Shown here piece after piece: positions 1 through 8,626 of a stretch of 54,171 nt of DNA. The stretch comes from Oscillospiraceae bacterium (GTDB lineage Bacteria; Bacillota; Clostridia; UBA1212). The notes under the pieces are model-generated. The model was not told the DNA's origin. It saw only the letters and a program-made list of their open reading frames with translations, and made no database searches. The translations under genes were made by a program, and so were the position numbers. The stretch covers positions 74,860 through 129,030 of the forward strand of contig SVJA01000005.1 in assembly GCA_015069195.1 (NCBI GenBank), written 5' to 3'. Every line of letters starts with the position of its first letter. Positions within the stretch are counted from its first letter, which is position 1.

Positions 1-152
1 AATCTGTCCACTGTAGGATAAAGGAAACTCATAACAGCCTCCTCACCCTCTACACCTCTTCCGGCAAGCAATTCCGTTATAAAGTCAGGGACACCGTCAA
101 TATGCTCATATTCTGTTTTTTTCTTCTTTGATATCCATCTTTTCTCAAACAT
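1..152 (-). CDS. recJ: single-strand-specific exonuclease RecJ, N-terminal fragment (runs off the window)
   Basis: Only the first 50 codons are present. The ATG ends at 152 and follows a strong AGGAGG site at about 168-173. The peptide begins MFEKRWISKKKK and continues with ITELLAGRGVEGEEAVMSFLYP. A short helix followed by 'LL..RG....EA..FL.P' is the usual opening of RecJ exonucleases, before the DHH catalytic core, which lies outside the window. RecJ degrades single-stranded DNA 5'-3' in recombination and mismatch repair. The call rests on this N-terminal pattern only, so it is moderate. Confidence 0.55.
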   Translation of the reverse strand, partial: MFEKRWISKKKKTEYEHIDGVPDFITELLAGRGVEGEEAVMSFLYPTVDR

Positions 153-221
153 ATATAAAACGGCCTCCTTTCTGACTTTTTGTTATTTTTCCGCCTGCAT
201 ATATGCCCTTTGGGGCATCTT

Positions 222-262
222 AAATTAAAAACAAAAGACCTGAAGAACTTCAGGTCTTTTGT
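222..262 (-). terminator. rho-independent terminator after rpsU
   Basis: Positions 231-245 and 248-262 form a perfect 15-bp inverted repeat (acaaaagacctgaag and its complement) with a two-base centre. On the minus strand the stem is followed by a T-rich tract. It lies between the rpsU stop and the recJ start. A second weaker pairing (about 279-285 with 310-316) lies between it and the rpsU stop. Confidence 0.85.
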
Positions 263-356
263 GCTCTGTTCATTTTTACCGCACTCACCGATAGCCTTCG
301 CAATGAGGCTCACGAGTGCGTATAAGTATCATAATGTATGACCGGTCTAAGACACA

Positions 357-530
357 TCAATACTTACGCTTTCTGGCTGCCTCAGACTTCTTTTTTCTCT
401 TTACACTGGGCTTCTCATAGTGCTCTCTCTTTCTTACCTCTGCAAGAACACCTGATCTGGCGCATGATCTCTTGAATCTTTTAAGAGCACTGTCGAGTGA
501 CTCATTTTCTTTCAATCTGATCTCTGACAT
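357..530 (-). CDS. rpsU: 30S ribosomal protein S21
   Basis: Encodes 57 residues starting [19 protein letters not shown] and ending in a lysine/arginine-rich tail ([14 protein letters not shown]), which is the standard S21 length and composition. S21 sits on the small-subunit platform and helps initiation on natural mRNAs. The ATG at 530 follows a GGAGGG ribosome site about 7 bases upstream. The gene forms its own unit: a promoter with near-consensus boxes at 689-718, an unusually long leader of roughly 150 bases, and a strong terminator at 231-262. S21 is typical of Bacillota and Proteobacteria. Confidence 0.95.
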   Translation of the reverse strand: MSEIRLKENESLDSALKRFKRSCARSGVLAEVRKREHYEKPSVKRKKKSEAARKRKY

Positions 531-575
531 TTAAATCCCTCCCTCCAACGGCAACAACCACGCCTGTCGTATTCT

Positions 576-593
576 GTATTGTCGCAACAATAC
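576..593. promoter_or_regulatory. inverted repeat in the rpsU leader
   Basis: gtattgt and acaatac form a 7-bp perfect inverted repeat around a 4-base centre (cgca), inside the approximately 150-base untranslated leader of rpsU. It could be an RNA hairpin or a protein operator. No T-run follows it, so it is not a terminator. No known ribosomal-protein leader was recognised. Confidence 0.4.
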
Positions 594-688
594 CTCGAAT
601 CATATCTGAAAAAACAGGCCGTCGCTTACTACTGGATTGCCTATATATCAAGTTCATAAATAAAACTGACATCTAACGCAATGATAGG

Positions 689-718
689 ATTATACAACAC
701 GCTTTAAAAAACTGTCAA
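689..718 (-). promoter_or_regulatory. sigma-A type promoter of rpsU
   Basis: On the minus strand TTGACA (718-713) and TATAAT (694-689) are separated by 18 bases. Both boxes match the consensus exactly. Transcription would start near 682 and read through a leader of about 150 bases into rpsU. Confidence 0.8.
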
Positions 719-749
719 TATGATATTTAGCAATAGTTGCCTATTTTTT

Positions 750-3116
750 TCAATTATTTAACAAAGCGCATTCAAGCACATCACCGATATTGTCTGCATA
801 AACAATTTTCATATGTTCTTTTACGCATTCCGCAAGTTCTTCGTAATCGAAACGGTTCTCAGAAGGAACTATTACAGTCTTTATACCTTCTTTGTATGCG
901 GCAAGTGTTTTTTCTCGGAGTCCGCCTATCGCAAGAACATTTCCCCTCAAAGTAATTTCGCCGGTCATCGCAATATCAGATCTTACTTTTCTGCATGTCA
1001 GCGCTGAAACCAACGCAGTTGTCATAGTCACACCGGCAGACGGGCCGTCCTTAGGCGTCGCACCTTCCGGAACGTGAATATGAATATCCTTTGTTTTATA
1101 AAAATCCGCTTCTATCCCGAGTTCTTTATATTTTGAACGGACATAACTTATCGCAGCTTTTGCAGACTCTTTCATTACATCTCCGAGCCTTCCGGTAAGT
1201 TCGATATTCCCGCTACCTTCAAGAACATTTACCTCTACTGACAAAAGCACACCACCTACAGGCGTCCATGCCATACCGTTTACAACACCGACATTTCCGC
1301 CGTTTCCGGTATTAAACTTATGTCTTTTTTTCGCCGGTCCCATAATTTCAGCCAAACGTTTTTCATTTATTTTATATGATTTTTTATTCTCCTCTTTTAT
1401 GAGACACACTGATTTTCTGACAGCCTTTGCAATCTGGCGGTCAAGGTCACGTACACCGGCTTCTTCCGTATAGCCTTCGATGAGTTCCTTTATCGCATCA
1501 TCCGAAAGCGATACTATAGACTTATTCACACCGTGATATGCAAGCTGACGGGGTATAAGATGATTTTTGGCTATAAAAAACTTCTCTTCGGAGGTATAGC
1601 TTGAAAGTTCTATAATCTCCATTCTATCACGAAGTGCCGGATTTACCGTCGATAAATCATTTGCTGTTGTTATGAACAAAACATTTGAAAGATCAAATGC
1701 CACATCTATGTAGTTATCTCGAAATCGACTGTTTTGCTCTCCGTCCAGAACTTCCAAAAGTGCTGCGGAAGGATCTCCGCGCATATCTTTTGAAATCTTA
1801 TCTATCTCATCAAAAAGCATAAGAGGGTTACAGGTTCCGGCATCCTTTAACGCCTTTATTATCCTTCCCGGCATAGCACCTATGTAGGTCCTGCGGTGTC
1901 CTCTTATTTCACTTTCATCATGCAGACCGCCCATTGCAATTTGAACATACTTTCTTCCGAGAGCTTCCGCTATCGATTTGGCGATGGATGTTTTACCTGT
2001 TCCGGGAGGTCCGTAAAGACATATTATCGGAGCAGAACCATCTTTTTTCATCGAATGTACCGCCAGAAACTCAAGGACACGTTCTTTTACTTTCTTCATT
2101 CCGTAATGATCACGGTCAAGTATCTCTCTTGCCTCTTGTATATTGTCACGGTCAATACTCTTTTCACCCCACGGAAGTCCCAAAAGAAGCTCTATAAAGG
2201 ATATTGAAATCTGTGCTTCAGGCATATGCGGAGGCATTCTTTCAAGTTTTCTTATCTCATCATAGATTTTAGTTTTCGCCTCTTCGGAAATTTTCCCCTC
2301 AAGTTTTTTAAGTTTATTTTTGTACTTCTGAATTTCGGACTCTTCGCCCTCGCCGAGTTCTTCTCTTATAACCTTAATCTGTTCACGAAGATATATGTCT
2401 TTTTGCTGACGCGAAAGGTCTGACTGAACCCTCTGATTTATAAGATAATTTATTCGCAGATATTCTACTTCTCTTCCGATGATAACAACAAGTGCCTCCA
2501 TTCTCATCAAGGCATTTTCTGCTTCGAGAAGTTTCTGTCTCACCTCTGTCGGCGAAGTCAGATGGTCACCGACATTGTATGCATAAGTATCAAAGTTTTC
2601 TATTTTTCCGAACTTGGCAATTGTCTTTTTCTCATTTATATGAAGCAACTTTGCTCTCTCGCCCAAAAGATTCTGAACACGATTCTTAAGTTCTTCGCAG
2701 TAACGAACGCCTTCTTCTCCCTCAATAATCACATCCGATAAAAGCTCTGCATTTACAAGCATAGCAGGTTTCTCTTGTACGCAAGAAACAATCCTCGCCC
2801 TTATCTTTCCCGTAAGTACGGCATAGCATCTTCCCTTCGGAAGCTCCGTCAATGTGTCAATACGGCAAACTGTTCCGTAAATATGTAAATCATCAAATGC
2901 AGGTTCTGTTTTTTTATCAAATTCTTTCAGGGCAGAAAGCAATATCATACCCCTCTCCTCGTAGGCTTCTTTCAAGGCACGAACGGAAAGCTCGTCTCCC
3001 ACATCAAACTCCGCACGACACTCAGGGAACATTACACCGTTTTGGAGAGTAAATACCGGCAATGTATATATACGATTCTCATTATCATTTACTGTATCTT
3101 TGTTGTTTTTTTTCAT
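750..3116 (-). CDS. lon: ATP-dependent Lon protease
   Basis: A 788-residue cytoplasmic AAA+ serine protease that degrades misfolded and regulatory proteins. All family parts are visible. The N-terminal LON substrate domain covers about residues 16-215. The AAA+ module has Walker A GPPGTGKT (369-376) and Walker B LFDEID (434-439). The C-terminal protease domain has the Ser-Lys dyad Ser693 (PKDGPSAG) and Lys736 (GGLREK), with the 43-residue spacing seen in other Lon proteins. The length is typical. The start is supported by GAAAGG upstream and a promoter at 3146-3174. No clear terminator is seen between lon and the rpsU promoter. Confidence 0.97.
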   Translation of the reverse strand: MKKNNKDTVNDNENRIYTLPVFTLQNGVMFPECRAEFDVGDELSVRALKEAYEERGMILLSALKEFDKKTEPAFDDLHIYGTVCRIDTLTELPKGRCYAVLTGKIRARIVSCVQEKPAMLVNAELLSDVIIEGEEGVRYCEELKNRVQNLLGERAKLLHINEKKTIAKFGKIENFDTYAYNVGDHLTSPTEVRQKLLEAENALMRMEALVVIIGREVEYLRINYLINQRVQSDLSRQQKDIYLREQIKVIREELGEGEESEIQKYKNKLKKLEGKISEEAKTKIYDEIRKLERMPPHMPEAQISISFIELLLGLPWGEKSIDRDNIQEAREILDRDHYGMKKVKERVLEFLAVHSMKKDGSAPIICLYGPPGTGKTSIAKSIAEALGRKYVQIAMGGLHDESEIRGHRRTYIGAMPGRIIKALKDAGTCNPLMLFDEIDKISKDMRGDPSAALLEVLDGEQNSRFRDNYIDVAFDLSNVLFITTANDLSTVNPALRDRMEIIELSSYTSEEKFFIAKNHLIPRQLAYHGVNKSIVSLSDDAIKELIEGYTEEAGVRDLDRQIAKAVRKSVCLIKEENKKSYKINEKRLAEIMGPAKKRHKFNTGNGGNVGVVNGMAWTPVGGVLLSVEVNVLEGSGNIELTGRLGDVMKESAKAAISYVRSKYKELGIEADFYKTKDIHIHVPEGATPKDGPSAGVTMTTALVSALTCRKVRSDIAMTGEITLRGNVLAIGGLREKTLAAYKEGIKTVIVPSENRFDYEELAECVKEHMKIVYADNIGDVLECALLNN

Positions 3117-3145
3117 CTAATGCAGTCCTTTCAACATTTGAGTTA

Positions 3146-3174
3146 AGTATAACGGTGAAATTTGTCGATTACAA
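3146..3174 (-). promoter_or_regulatory. sigma-A type promoter of lon
   Basis: On the minus strand TTGTAA (3174-3169), a 17-base spacer and TATACT (3151-3146) lie about 30 bases upstream of the lon start. No CIRCE-like or CtsR-like heptad repeats were seen beside it. Confidence 0.6.
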
Positions 3175-3282
3175 TAGGAGTTTTACGGAAGATTAAACAT
3201 ATTTTACTATTTAAAAATACTAAAGAGATGTTATAATAGCAATACATTTGGTAAATAATGCTATTTATCATGGAGGTACGTT

Positions 3283-4086
3283 ATGAAAATATTTATCAGC
3301 AGTGACATAGAAGGCACTTGTGGTGCAGCAGATTGGGACGAAGCATTAAATCCCGCAAACTATCATTGGCTCGGCAAACAAATGACAAAAGAGGTCAGCT
3401 CTGCAGTTCAGGCAGCATATGACTCAGGCGCAGAAGAAGTTCTCGTAAGGGATGCGCACGGCAGTGCAAGAAATTTAGATCACGATGGGTTACCTGTAGG
3501 CACACAGCTCATACGAGGTTGGGCTCACGATATATATTGTATGATGACCGGAATCGACAGAACAAAGTTTGATGCGGCAATCTTTACAGGATACCACTCA
3601 GGTTCAAAAAGCGGAGGCAATCCGCTTTCACACACAATGCACAGATACCTCGACACAATAAAAATCAACGGTACAAATATGAGTGAATTTATGCTCAATG
3701 CATACACGGCAGGCTACTTCGGCGTGCCGGTAGTATTCATCAGCGGTGACGAAGATATATGTAATAAAGCAAAACAATTCATACCTGACATAACAACAGT
3801 TCCCGTAATAGAAGGTATCGGCGGCGCGTCCATCTGCATCCACCCTGCCGAAGCAACCGAAAAAATTTACAACGGAGTGAAAGAAGCTCTTTCAAACGGC
3901 AAGGCAGGAAAATGTCTGGTCAAAATGCCTTCAAAGTTTGAAGTTGTCATCACTTATGTAGATCACATCACTGCATTCCATAACAGCTCCTATCCCGGAG
4001 CATCCCTTATATCAGACACAAAAGTTCGTTTCTGTGCAACAGACTATTTGGATGTTTTGAGATTTTTACATTTTTGTGCTGATTGA
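3283..4086 (+). CDS. dppA: M55-family D-aminopeptidase (DppA-like)
   Basis: A 267-residue zinc peptidase of family M55, whose characterised member DppA of Bacillus subtilis removes N-terminal D-amino acids from peptides. Visible metal-site motifs are SSDIEG (Asp8, Glu10), VRDAHGSARN (Asp-Ala-His), GYHS (His) and the SHTMH segment. The length is close to the family's roughly 270 residues. The ATG follows GGAGGT by 5 bases, and a TATAAT box lies at 3232-3237. It stands alone, divergent from lon, without the dipeptide-transport genes that accompany dppA in Bacillus. A role in recycling D-amino-acid peptides from the cell wall is inference. The IS200-like remnant begins about 40 bases downstream. 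Confidence 0.9.
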   Translation: MKIFISSDIEGTCGAADWDEALNPANYHWLGKQMTKEVSSAVQAAYDSGAEEVLVRDAHGSARNLDHDGLPVGTQLIRGWAHDIYCMMTGIDRTKFDAAIFTGYHSGSKSGGNPLSHTMHRYLDTIKINGTNMSEFMLNAYTAGYFGVPVVFISGDEDICNKAKQFIPDITTVPVIEGIGGASICIHPAEATEKIYNGVKEALSNGKAGKCLVKMPSKFEVVITYVDHITAFHNSSYPGASLISDTKVRFCATDYLDVLRFLHFCAD

Positions 4087-4124
4087 TTTTGCAGATAAAT
4101 AAAAAATATCGAATTTCGTTTAAT

Positions 4125-4895
4125 CATCACCACCAGTTCAACTGGTGGTTTGCTCTACCCCCTAGAAGGGGTTATTACTGGCGAAGCCCCTAAAAGGGGC
4201 CTCTGAAATTTAGCAACGTATTACTTCTTCGGGCATCCGCTCACGTGCGGCTGTCTTTTTTCGCCTACTGTTTCTTACTACCCGTAAACGGGTCTATGTG
4301 CTCTTTTACACTTATCTGCTCTGCCATATAATCATCTTCTAACTGATTCTTGATATATTCGGCAATTGCTTTTTTATTTCGACCGACTGTATCTACATAA
4401 TACCCCTACACCAAAAGCTTCTTGATCCATATTTATACTTTAAATGTGCGTGTCGGTCGAAAATCATTAGGGTGCTTTTTCCCTTGAGAAATCCCATAAA
4501 CTGTGCTATGCTTATGTGCGGTGGAATACTTACCAACATATGTATGTGGTCGGGGCATGCTTCTGCTTCCATTATTACCACATCTTTCTGTTTACATAAT
4601 TTTCTTAGTATTTCCCCTATATCTCTTTTTATTTGTCCGTATATTTCTTTTCGCCTATACTTTGGTGCGAAAACTATGTGATACTGACACCTATAATTTG
4701 AATGAGAACTACTTCTTATTTCATTATTGTTTTCTTTCATTAAAAAACCTCCTGTATTTTAGTAATGCGGCTGCCAAACCACTACTATTATACACGAGGT
4801 TCTTTTATTTTACGTTGCTTTTTGGCTTACATATAGCTCGCCTTTCTTTTTTAGCTCCGCACTTTTGTCGTTCCCCCGGTAGAACCGGGGGATTA
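4125..4895 (-). mobile_element. IS200/IS605-family insertion sequence, defective
   Basis: About 770 bases holding only a Y1 transposase gene, bounded by hairpins typical of IS200-like ends rather than by inverted repeats. The right end (low coordinates) has a 10-bp perfect hairpin, accaccagtt with its complement (4129-4149). The left end (high coordinates) has an 8-bp hairpin, cccccggt with its complement (4873-4891). Two more short hairpins, accccc/ggggt (4158-4172) and gcccc/ggggc (4186-4200), lie just inside the right end. The exact ends are estimated from hairpin positions. The transposase is frameshifted, so the copy should not move on its own. It landed between dppA and the rnz terminator. 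Confidence 0.8.
4265..4740 (-). pseudogene. tnpA: IS200-type Y1 transposase TnpA, frameshifted
   Basis: The intact reading frame (4393-4740) encodes 115 residues with the IS200 core (HIVFAPKYRRKEIYG) and the HUH metal motif DHIHMLV, then stops prematurely after FWCRGIM. Adding one base near 4402-4406 restores the expected continuation YYVDTVGRNKKAIAEYIKNQ, including the catalytic tyrosine, down to a stop at 4265, for about 158 residues in total. TnpA_Y1 cuts and rejoins single-stranded hairpin ends. The frameshift removes the catalytic tyrosine, so this is a one-base-deletion pseudogene unless recoded or a sequencing error. No TnpB partner is present. Confidence 0.85.
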
Positions 4896-4906
4896 TTTGG
4901 TTGCCC

Positions 4907-4950
4907 AAAAAATGCCTGCGGTTTGTGAAGCAAACCGCAGGCAACCTCTT
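4907..4950 (-). terminator. rho-independent terminator after rnz
   Basis: gcctgcggtttg (4914-4925) and its complement (4931-4942) form a 12-bp perfect stem with a 5-base loop. On the minus strand it is followed by ATTTTTT. The + strand also has a T-run after it, so it may work in both directions. The IS200-like remnant ends about 20 bases away. Confidence 0.85.
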
Positions 4951-4958
4951 TTTATAAA

Positions 4959-5867
4959 TCATTCTTCAAATTTCAAACTCGTTGTCTTGCCGTCAAACCC
5001 GCAATAAGTTTCAGGGAATATCTCACGTGCAACATCCAGGAACTCTTCCGGTTCTGTCATCGCAGGGCTGTAATGCGTAAGCCACAAGCACTTAGTCTCG
5101 GCAGTCTTTGCAAGATTTGCTGCTTCTCGATAAGTCATATGACATTTTTCTGCGGTCTTTGCCTGTTTTTCGTCATCACCATACAGACCTTCACATATAA
5201 AAAGATCTGCATCTTTTGCAAGCAATTTTATTCTTTCAACAGGACGTGAGTCAGTGCAATACGCCACGGTAACTCCCTTTCTGTCAGGTCCGAGGACATC
5301 CTGCGGCAAATAAGTTCTCCCTTCAAATTCTACAGTCGCTCCGTTTTGAAGAACTCTCCAAAGATTCTTTGGCAAGCCCAATTCAAGAGCACGGTTTACA
5401 TCAAATTTTCCGGCACGAGGAAGCTCTATACGATAGCCGTAACACGTTACTGCGTGGAGCACCTTGTACGCGGATATTACAAACGGACCTACATTAAAAG
5501 AGTCCTCCGCCCCGCTGATTTCGGTGTATTTAATTTCAAAAGGAAGCTCAGGTGCAATTACTCTCAAAGAATTTACTGTCCTTGCAAGTCCGTGCGGTCC
5601 GATGAGTTCCAAAGGTTCTGTACGTCCTGCGTTCCCCATAGAAAGCAAGAATCCCGGAAGTCCCGAAATATGATCTGCATGGTAGTGAGTGAAACATATA
5701 ACATCAATAGGTTTAAATGTATAGCCTACCGATTTGAGCGCAATCTGCGTACCCTCTCCGCAATCAATCAATACACTTTTGCCCTCGTAACGAATAAGGC
5801 AAGAAGTAAGCCATCTGTCTTTGAGCGGAATCGAGCCGCCGCAGCCAAGCAATGTAACATCTACCAA
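4959..5867 (-). CDS. rnz: ribonuclease Z (tRNA 3' endonuclease)
   Basis: A metallo-beta-lactamase-fold nuclease that trims tRNA 3' trailers. The motif THYHADH (about residues 60-66), the later AYCTDSRP aspartate and the C-terminal LTHYSPA histidine are the zinc ligands of RNase Z. The length of about 302 residues is typical. The start is chosen at the TTG at 5867, because a strong GGAGGTG site lies five bases before it; an upstream TTG at 5885 would put that site inside the coding region. The upstream neighbour is a gene-poor stretch and the downstream one a strong terminator, so rnz looks monocistronic. Confidence 0.93.
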   Translation of the reverse strand: MVDVTLLGCGGSIPLKDRWLTSCLIRYEGKSVLIDCGEGTQIALKSVGYTFKPIDVICFTHYHADHISGLPGFLLSMGNAGRTEPLELIGPHGLARTVNSLRVIAPELPFEIKYTEISGAEDSFNVGPFVISAYKVLHAVTCYGYRIELPRAGKFDVNRALELGLPKNLWRVLQNGATVEFEGRTYLPQDVLGPDRKGVTVAYCTDSRPVERIKLLAKDADLFICEGLYGDDEKQAKTAEKCHMTYREAANLAKTAETKCLWLTHYSPAMTEPEEFLDVAREIFPETYCGFDGKTTSLKFEE

Positions 5868-6448
5868 ACAAATCACCTCCGTCAAATAACAATTTCTTCT
5901 AACGAAAATAATTATTGCACAGGTTTGGGAATAAGTCTAGTAAAAAACAATCGAGAATGTTTGAAAATCGCTCGATACCGATTTCGGAAAGAATCGGACA
6001 GAGTTTTTTAGATAATATATCATTCATTCCTTGGGAAATAGTAAACAACAATAAAGGAAACGTTAACAGAAGCTAAACGCCAAACAACTGTATCTTTCAC
6101 AAATCGATATCGGGTGATTTTGAAAGATACAGTTGTTTGGCATCTCTATTGTAGTGCCGGCGCACTTGGACGCAACCAGCTTTATAACACAGTTCCTCTC
6201 CCTCGAAAAAAATTGATAGTGACAGTAAATCGTTGTGAAGACTTTTACACCTGAACAGATTTACGGAACGTGATTTTTTGCGAAAACGAGTCGTGACGTA
6301 ATCAGTGAACGATGCTTTTCAATCATCACGAACGGCATGAAGTCCACGCCGACGCAGGAGAGAAGTGGTATTCATAACAGATTATGAAATACTCATGATA
6401 GTGTTAACTATTATCAGTCTAATCTTAGTAAACAGAATGTAAAAAAAC
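5868..6448. other. gene-poor region of about 580 bases
   Basis: No reading frame here has a ribosome site, a recognisable product or useful length. The only strong structure is the 21-bp inverted repeat at 6079-6141. The part from 6150 to 6380 has several short self-complementary pieces (for example gtgccggcgcac near 6155) but matches no RNA family that I recognise. The stretch lies directly downstream of the murA remnant, so decayed gene debris is possible. Confidence 0.5.
6079..6141. repeat. 21-bp perfect inverted repeat (long hairpin)
   Basis: Positions 6079-6099 and 6121-6141 are exact reverse complements, separated by 21 bases. The arm begins gccaaacaactgtatc. Neither strand has a proper T-run after it, so it is not a textbook terminator. 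It could be the end pair of a very small non-autonomous element, a structured RNA or a strong operator. Nothing else in the window resembles the arm. Confidence 0.6.
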
Positions 6449-7429
6449 TCACGTCAACTTCACTATATATGCCTCCGCGCCAGCCAATTTTTTCTCTGGC
6501 GTATTGTAACCACGCATAATATAGTCACAAGGATCTGAAACTACGGAAACGCCGTCTGCACATAGTGATGCAACCAAAAGCGCCGCACCGCAACGAAGAT
6601 CACTTGCATAAACAATGGAAGGCTTTAATTTTGCGGCACCGGAACATAAAATAAAATTACCCGATACAAATAATTTTGCACCCATACGACAAAGCTCGTC
6701 AACGTGTTTGAAACGATTTGAAAAGACAGTCTCCTCTATTGCACAAAAACAACCGGTACAAGCGGTAAGAACTGTAAGCAGCGGTTGCATATCGGTCGCA
6801 GTCATAGGATGCGGACCGGTTTTTATAAACTGTTGTTTTTTGAATGAATCAGCTGTGATATTTTTACGTACCCTGACAGCATCTGCACTGCACTCCAAAG
6901 TTGCACCGCATCTCCGAAGCAATTTTAAAAGAAGAGAAACATATCTCGGATCACAGTTTTTTATATAGACATCATTGCCGCACAAAGAAGCGCAAGTTAT
7001 ATAAGTACAAGCTTCTATCCTGTCCGGAATAACCCGGTGCAAAATTTTTTTATTCGGTTTTACAGTACCTTGTATCGTTATTATGGGTGAACCTGCGCCG
7101 CTTATATTCACGCCGCATTTCTGCAGGAAACTCTGAAGATCACAGATTTCAGGCTCGCGCGCGGCATTTATAATTACAGTTTTCTCCTCACACCTTGATG
7201 CCGCAATCATAAGATTTTCCGTAGCTCCGACACTCGGATATTTAAGAAGCACCTGACCGCCTTTGATACGCCCTGCCGCAGAAAGCGACTCGTCAATTCT
7301 TCCGCATGAACTTATTTCTTTACCGGCAAAAAAATCAATACCCAAAGCTTTCAGACATTCAATGTGGATGTCTATCGGTCTTGCGCCTATTGTACATCCT
7401 CCGGGATGCGCAATACTGATTGATACATA
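6449..7429 (-). pseudogene. murA: UDP-GlcNAc enolpyruvyl transferase MurA, 5'-truncated remnant
   Basis: MurA makes the first committed peptidoglycan precursor. This frame begins right after an in-frame TAA at 7430-7432 with IAHPGGCTIGARPIDIHI, which is the MurA catalytic-cysteine loop, and runs to a normal C-terminus (PSVGATENLMIAA, KEPEI-like REPEICDL, TATDMQP, YASDLRCGAALL, RGYNTPEKKL). About 115 N-terminal residues are missing, and there is no start codon or ribosome site before the homologous part. A later ATG at 7345 would give 298 residues without the cysteine loop. The missing N-terminal quarter is at 37543-37893 on the opposite strand. The two pieces would rejoin to about 431 residues, a normal MurA length. 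Confidence 0.85.
7391..7411 (-). repeat. murA catalytic-loop segment repeated in inverse orientation at 37873-37893
   Basis: On the minus strand this 21-base stretch encodes AHPGGCT. It matches 37873-37893 (+) at 19 of 21 positions. Similarity fades on both sides, so the two copies mark a shared breakpoint in the two murA fragments. Confidence 0.75.
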
Positions 7430-7444
7430 TTAAATTGTCGAAAT

Positions 7445-8599
7445 TTATCCGAAAACATTCTCACGAATTACTTTCGACATTTCATCAAGCATATAGTCGG
7501 CATAATCGTTAAGCGATTTAAAATCCATTGCTTCGATATAGTAGTCCTCTGTCAAATGATGATATTCGCCGGCCATTTGTAAAGCCCTGAAAGCTCTCTC
7601 TAAAAGCTCATCAAATCTGATTTTTGCATAACCTATATCATAATCCATACATTTTTCACGACTCACCGAAACAGACTCCTTGAAGAATCCCTCCGGAAGT
7701 ATTTCAAGAGAAATATTGTCTTTTTGGTAAAGGTGATATTCATTCGAAGTAACTACCGCGGTATTAAGCTCCGGAATTACGATATGCTCTGCTTTTTCGC
7801 TGTCAAACCCACAGTAATAAATATCAGTATCATATCCGCAGTTTACTGCTCTCTCCGCAATTATATCTAAAATCGGGGCACAGGAGACACACAATGCAGA
7901 ATTTATACAGCAAACAGTCCAGCCATCAGGAAAAACACCTCCTGCACCGGGAACAGTACCGTACACACCCTCCGCTGTAACAGCAGTTGCAAAAGCCCTG
8001 CGTTTTATACCGAAACTCGACGCCTCTGCTTTTTCGGGGATCAATTCGTCCGCCACAGAAAGTCCGTAAAGCTTCATTTTACGAAAATCAATACAGCGAT
8101 TCACTATTCCGTTTCTTTCCTTGTAAATTTCATTTGCCGCAGCAAGATAATGGTAAGCCTTTTTGTACATGAGCTTCTTTTTCTCAGTCAGTTTTTCTAT
8201 TCTGTCTGCATAGTGTTTTAATATATCCCGGCTCCAGAAATCACCTAAATTGATTATATTCTCGTGAACACCTGCACAAACCGGCTCAATCGCATGGGGA
8301 TTTGTCCCATCCACAACAGTTATTCCTCCCGTTTTGCTCGTTACACCGTCAAGACTTTTCACATCACCCGAACACAAAAGCATTTCAATGTCGCAATCGG
8401 ACTTTTCAAGCATTGATGCGACCTTTTTGATAAATGTAGATTTACCCGTTCCCGGGCCGCCTTTTATAATATAAACACTCTGTCTCGGGTCACAATATCC
8501 GCTCCCATACAGCAAATCATCGTAAAAACTTTTGAATCCCTTTCCCGTATTCGAACCCAAAAACTTTTCTGAAATAATATTCGTCATTTTTATAATCAC
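7445..8599 (-). CDS. P-loop ATPase, PRK06851-like
   Basis: A 384-residue cytoplasmic protein with Walker A GGPGTGKST (residues 47-55) after FKSFYDDL. It resembles the clostridial/bacillar PRK06851 ATPases of unknown function, which from memory contain two similar P-loop halves. The second half is recognisable (RRAFATAVTAEGV, then CGYDTDIYYCGFDSEKAEHI and IPELNTAVVTSNEYH), but where its Walker A should be the sequence reads TVCCINSALCVSCAP. The second nucleotide site therefore looks lost. The start may be the GTG at 8599 or the ATG at 8587; neither has a strong ribosome site. It follows the helicase gene by 27 bases and is probably cotranscribed with it. Confidence 0.65.
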   Translation of the reverse strand: MIIKMTNIISEKFLGSNTGKGFKSFYDDLLYGSGYCDPRQSVYIIKGGPGTGKSTFIKKVASMLEKSDCDIEMLLCSGDVKSLDGVTSKTGGITVVDGTNPHAIEPVCAGVHENIINLGDFWSRDILKHYADRIEKLTEKKKLMYKKAYHYLAAANEIYKERNGIVNRCIDFRKMKLYGLSVADELIPEKAEASSFGIKRRAFATAVTAEGVYGTVPGAGGVFPDGWTVCCINSALCVSCAPILDIIAERAVNCGYDTDIYYCGFDSEKAEHIVIPELNTAVVTSNEYHLYQKDNISLEILPEGFFKESVSVSREKCMDYDIGYAKIRFDELLERAFRALQMAGEYHHLTEDYYIEAMDFKSLNDYADYMLDEMSKVIRENVFG

Positions 8600-8626
8600 T
8601 ACCGCTTTATCGCTTTACATAACATT

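Noticed and set aside
77-313. 78-codon minus-strand reading frame
   Set aside because: It overlaps the recJ start region, the rpsU terminator and the recJ ribosome site in another frame. No ribosome site and no recognisable product.
5346-6011. 221-codon plus-strand frame antisense to rnz
   Set aside because: Basic, tyrosine/arginine-rich composition typical of an antisense shadow, opposite a conserved enzyme. No ribosome site.
6140-6400. Possible riboswitch (glutamine or c-di-GMP type considered because of GACGCA-like words)
   Set aside because: The conserved cores of those classes could not be aligned, and no suitable gene follows on the same strand.
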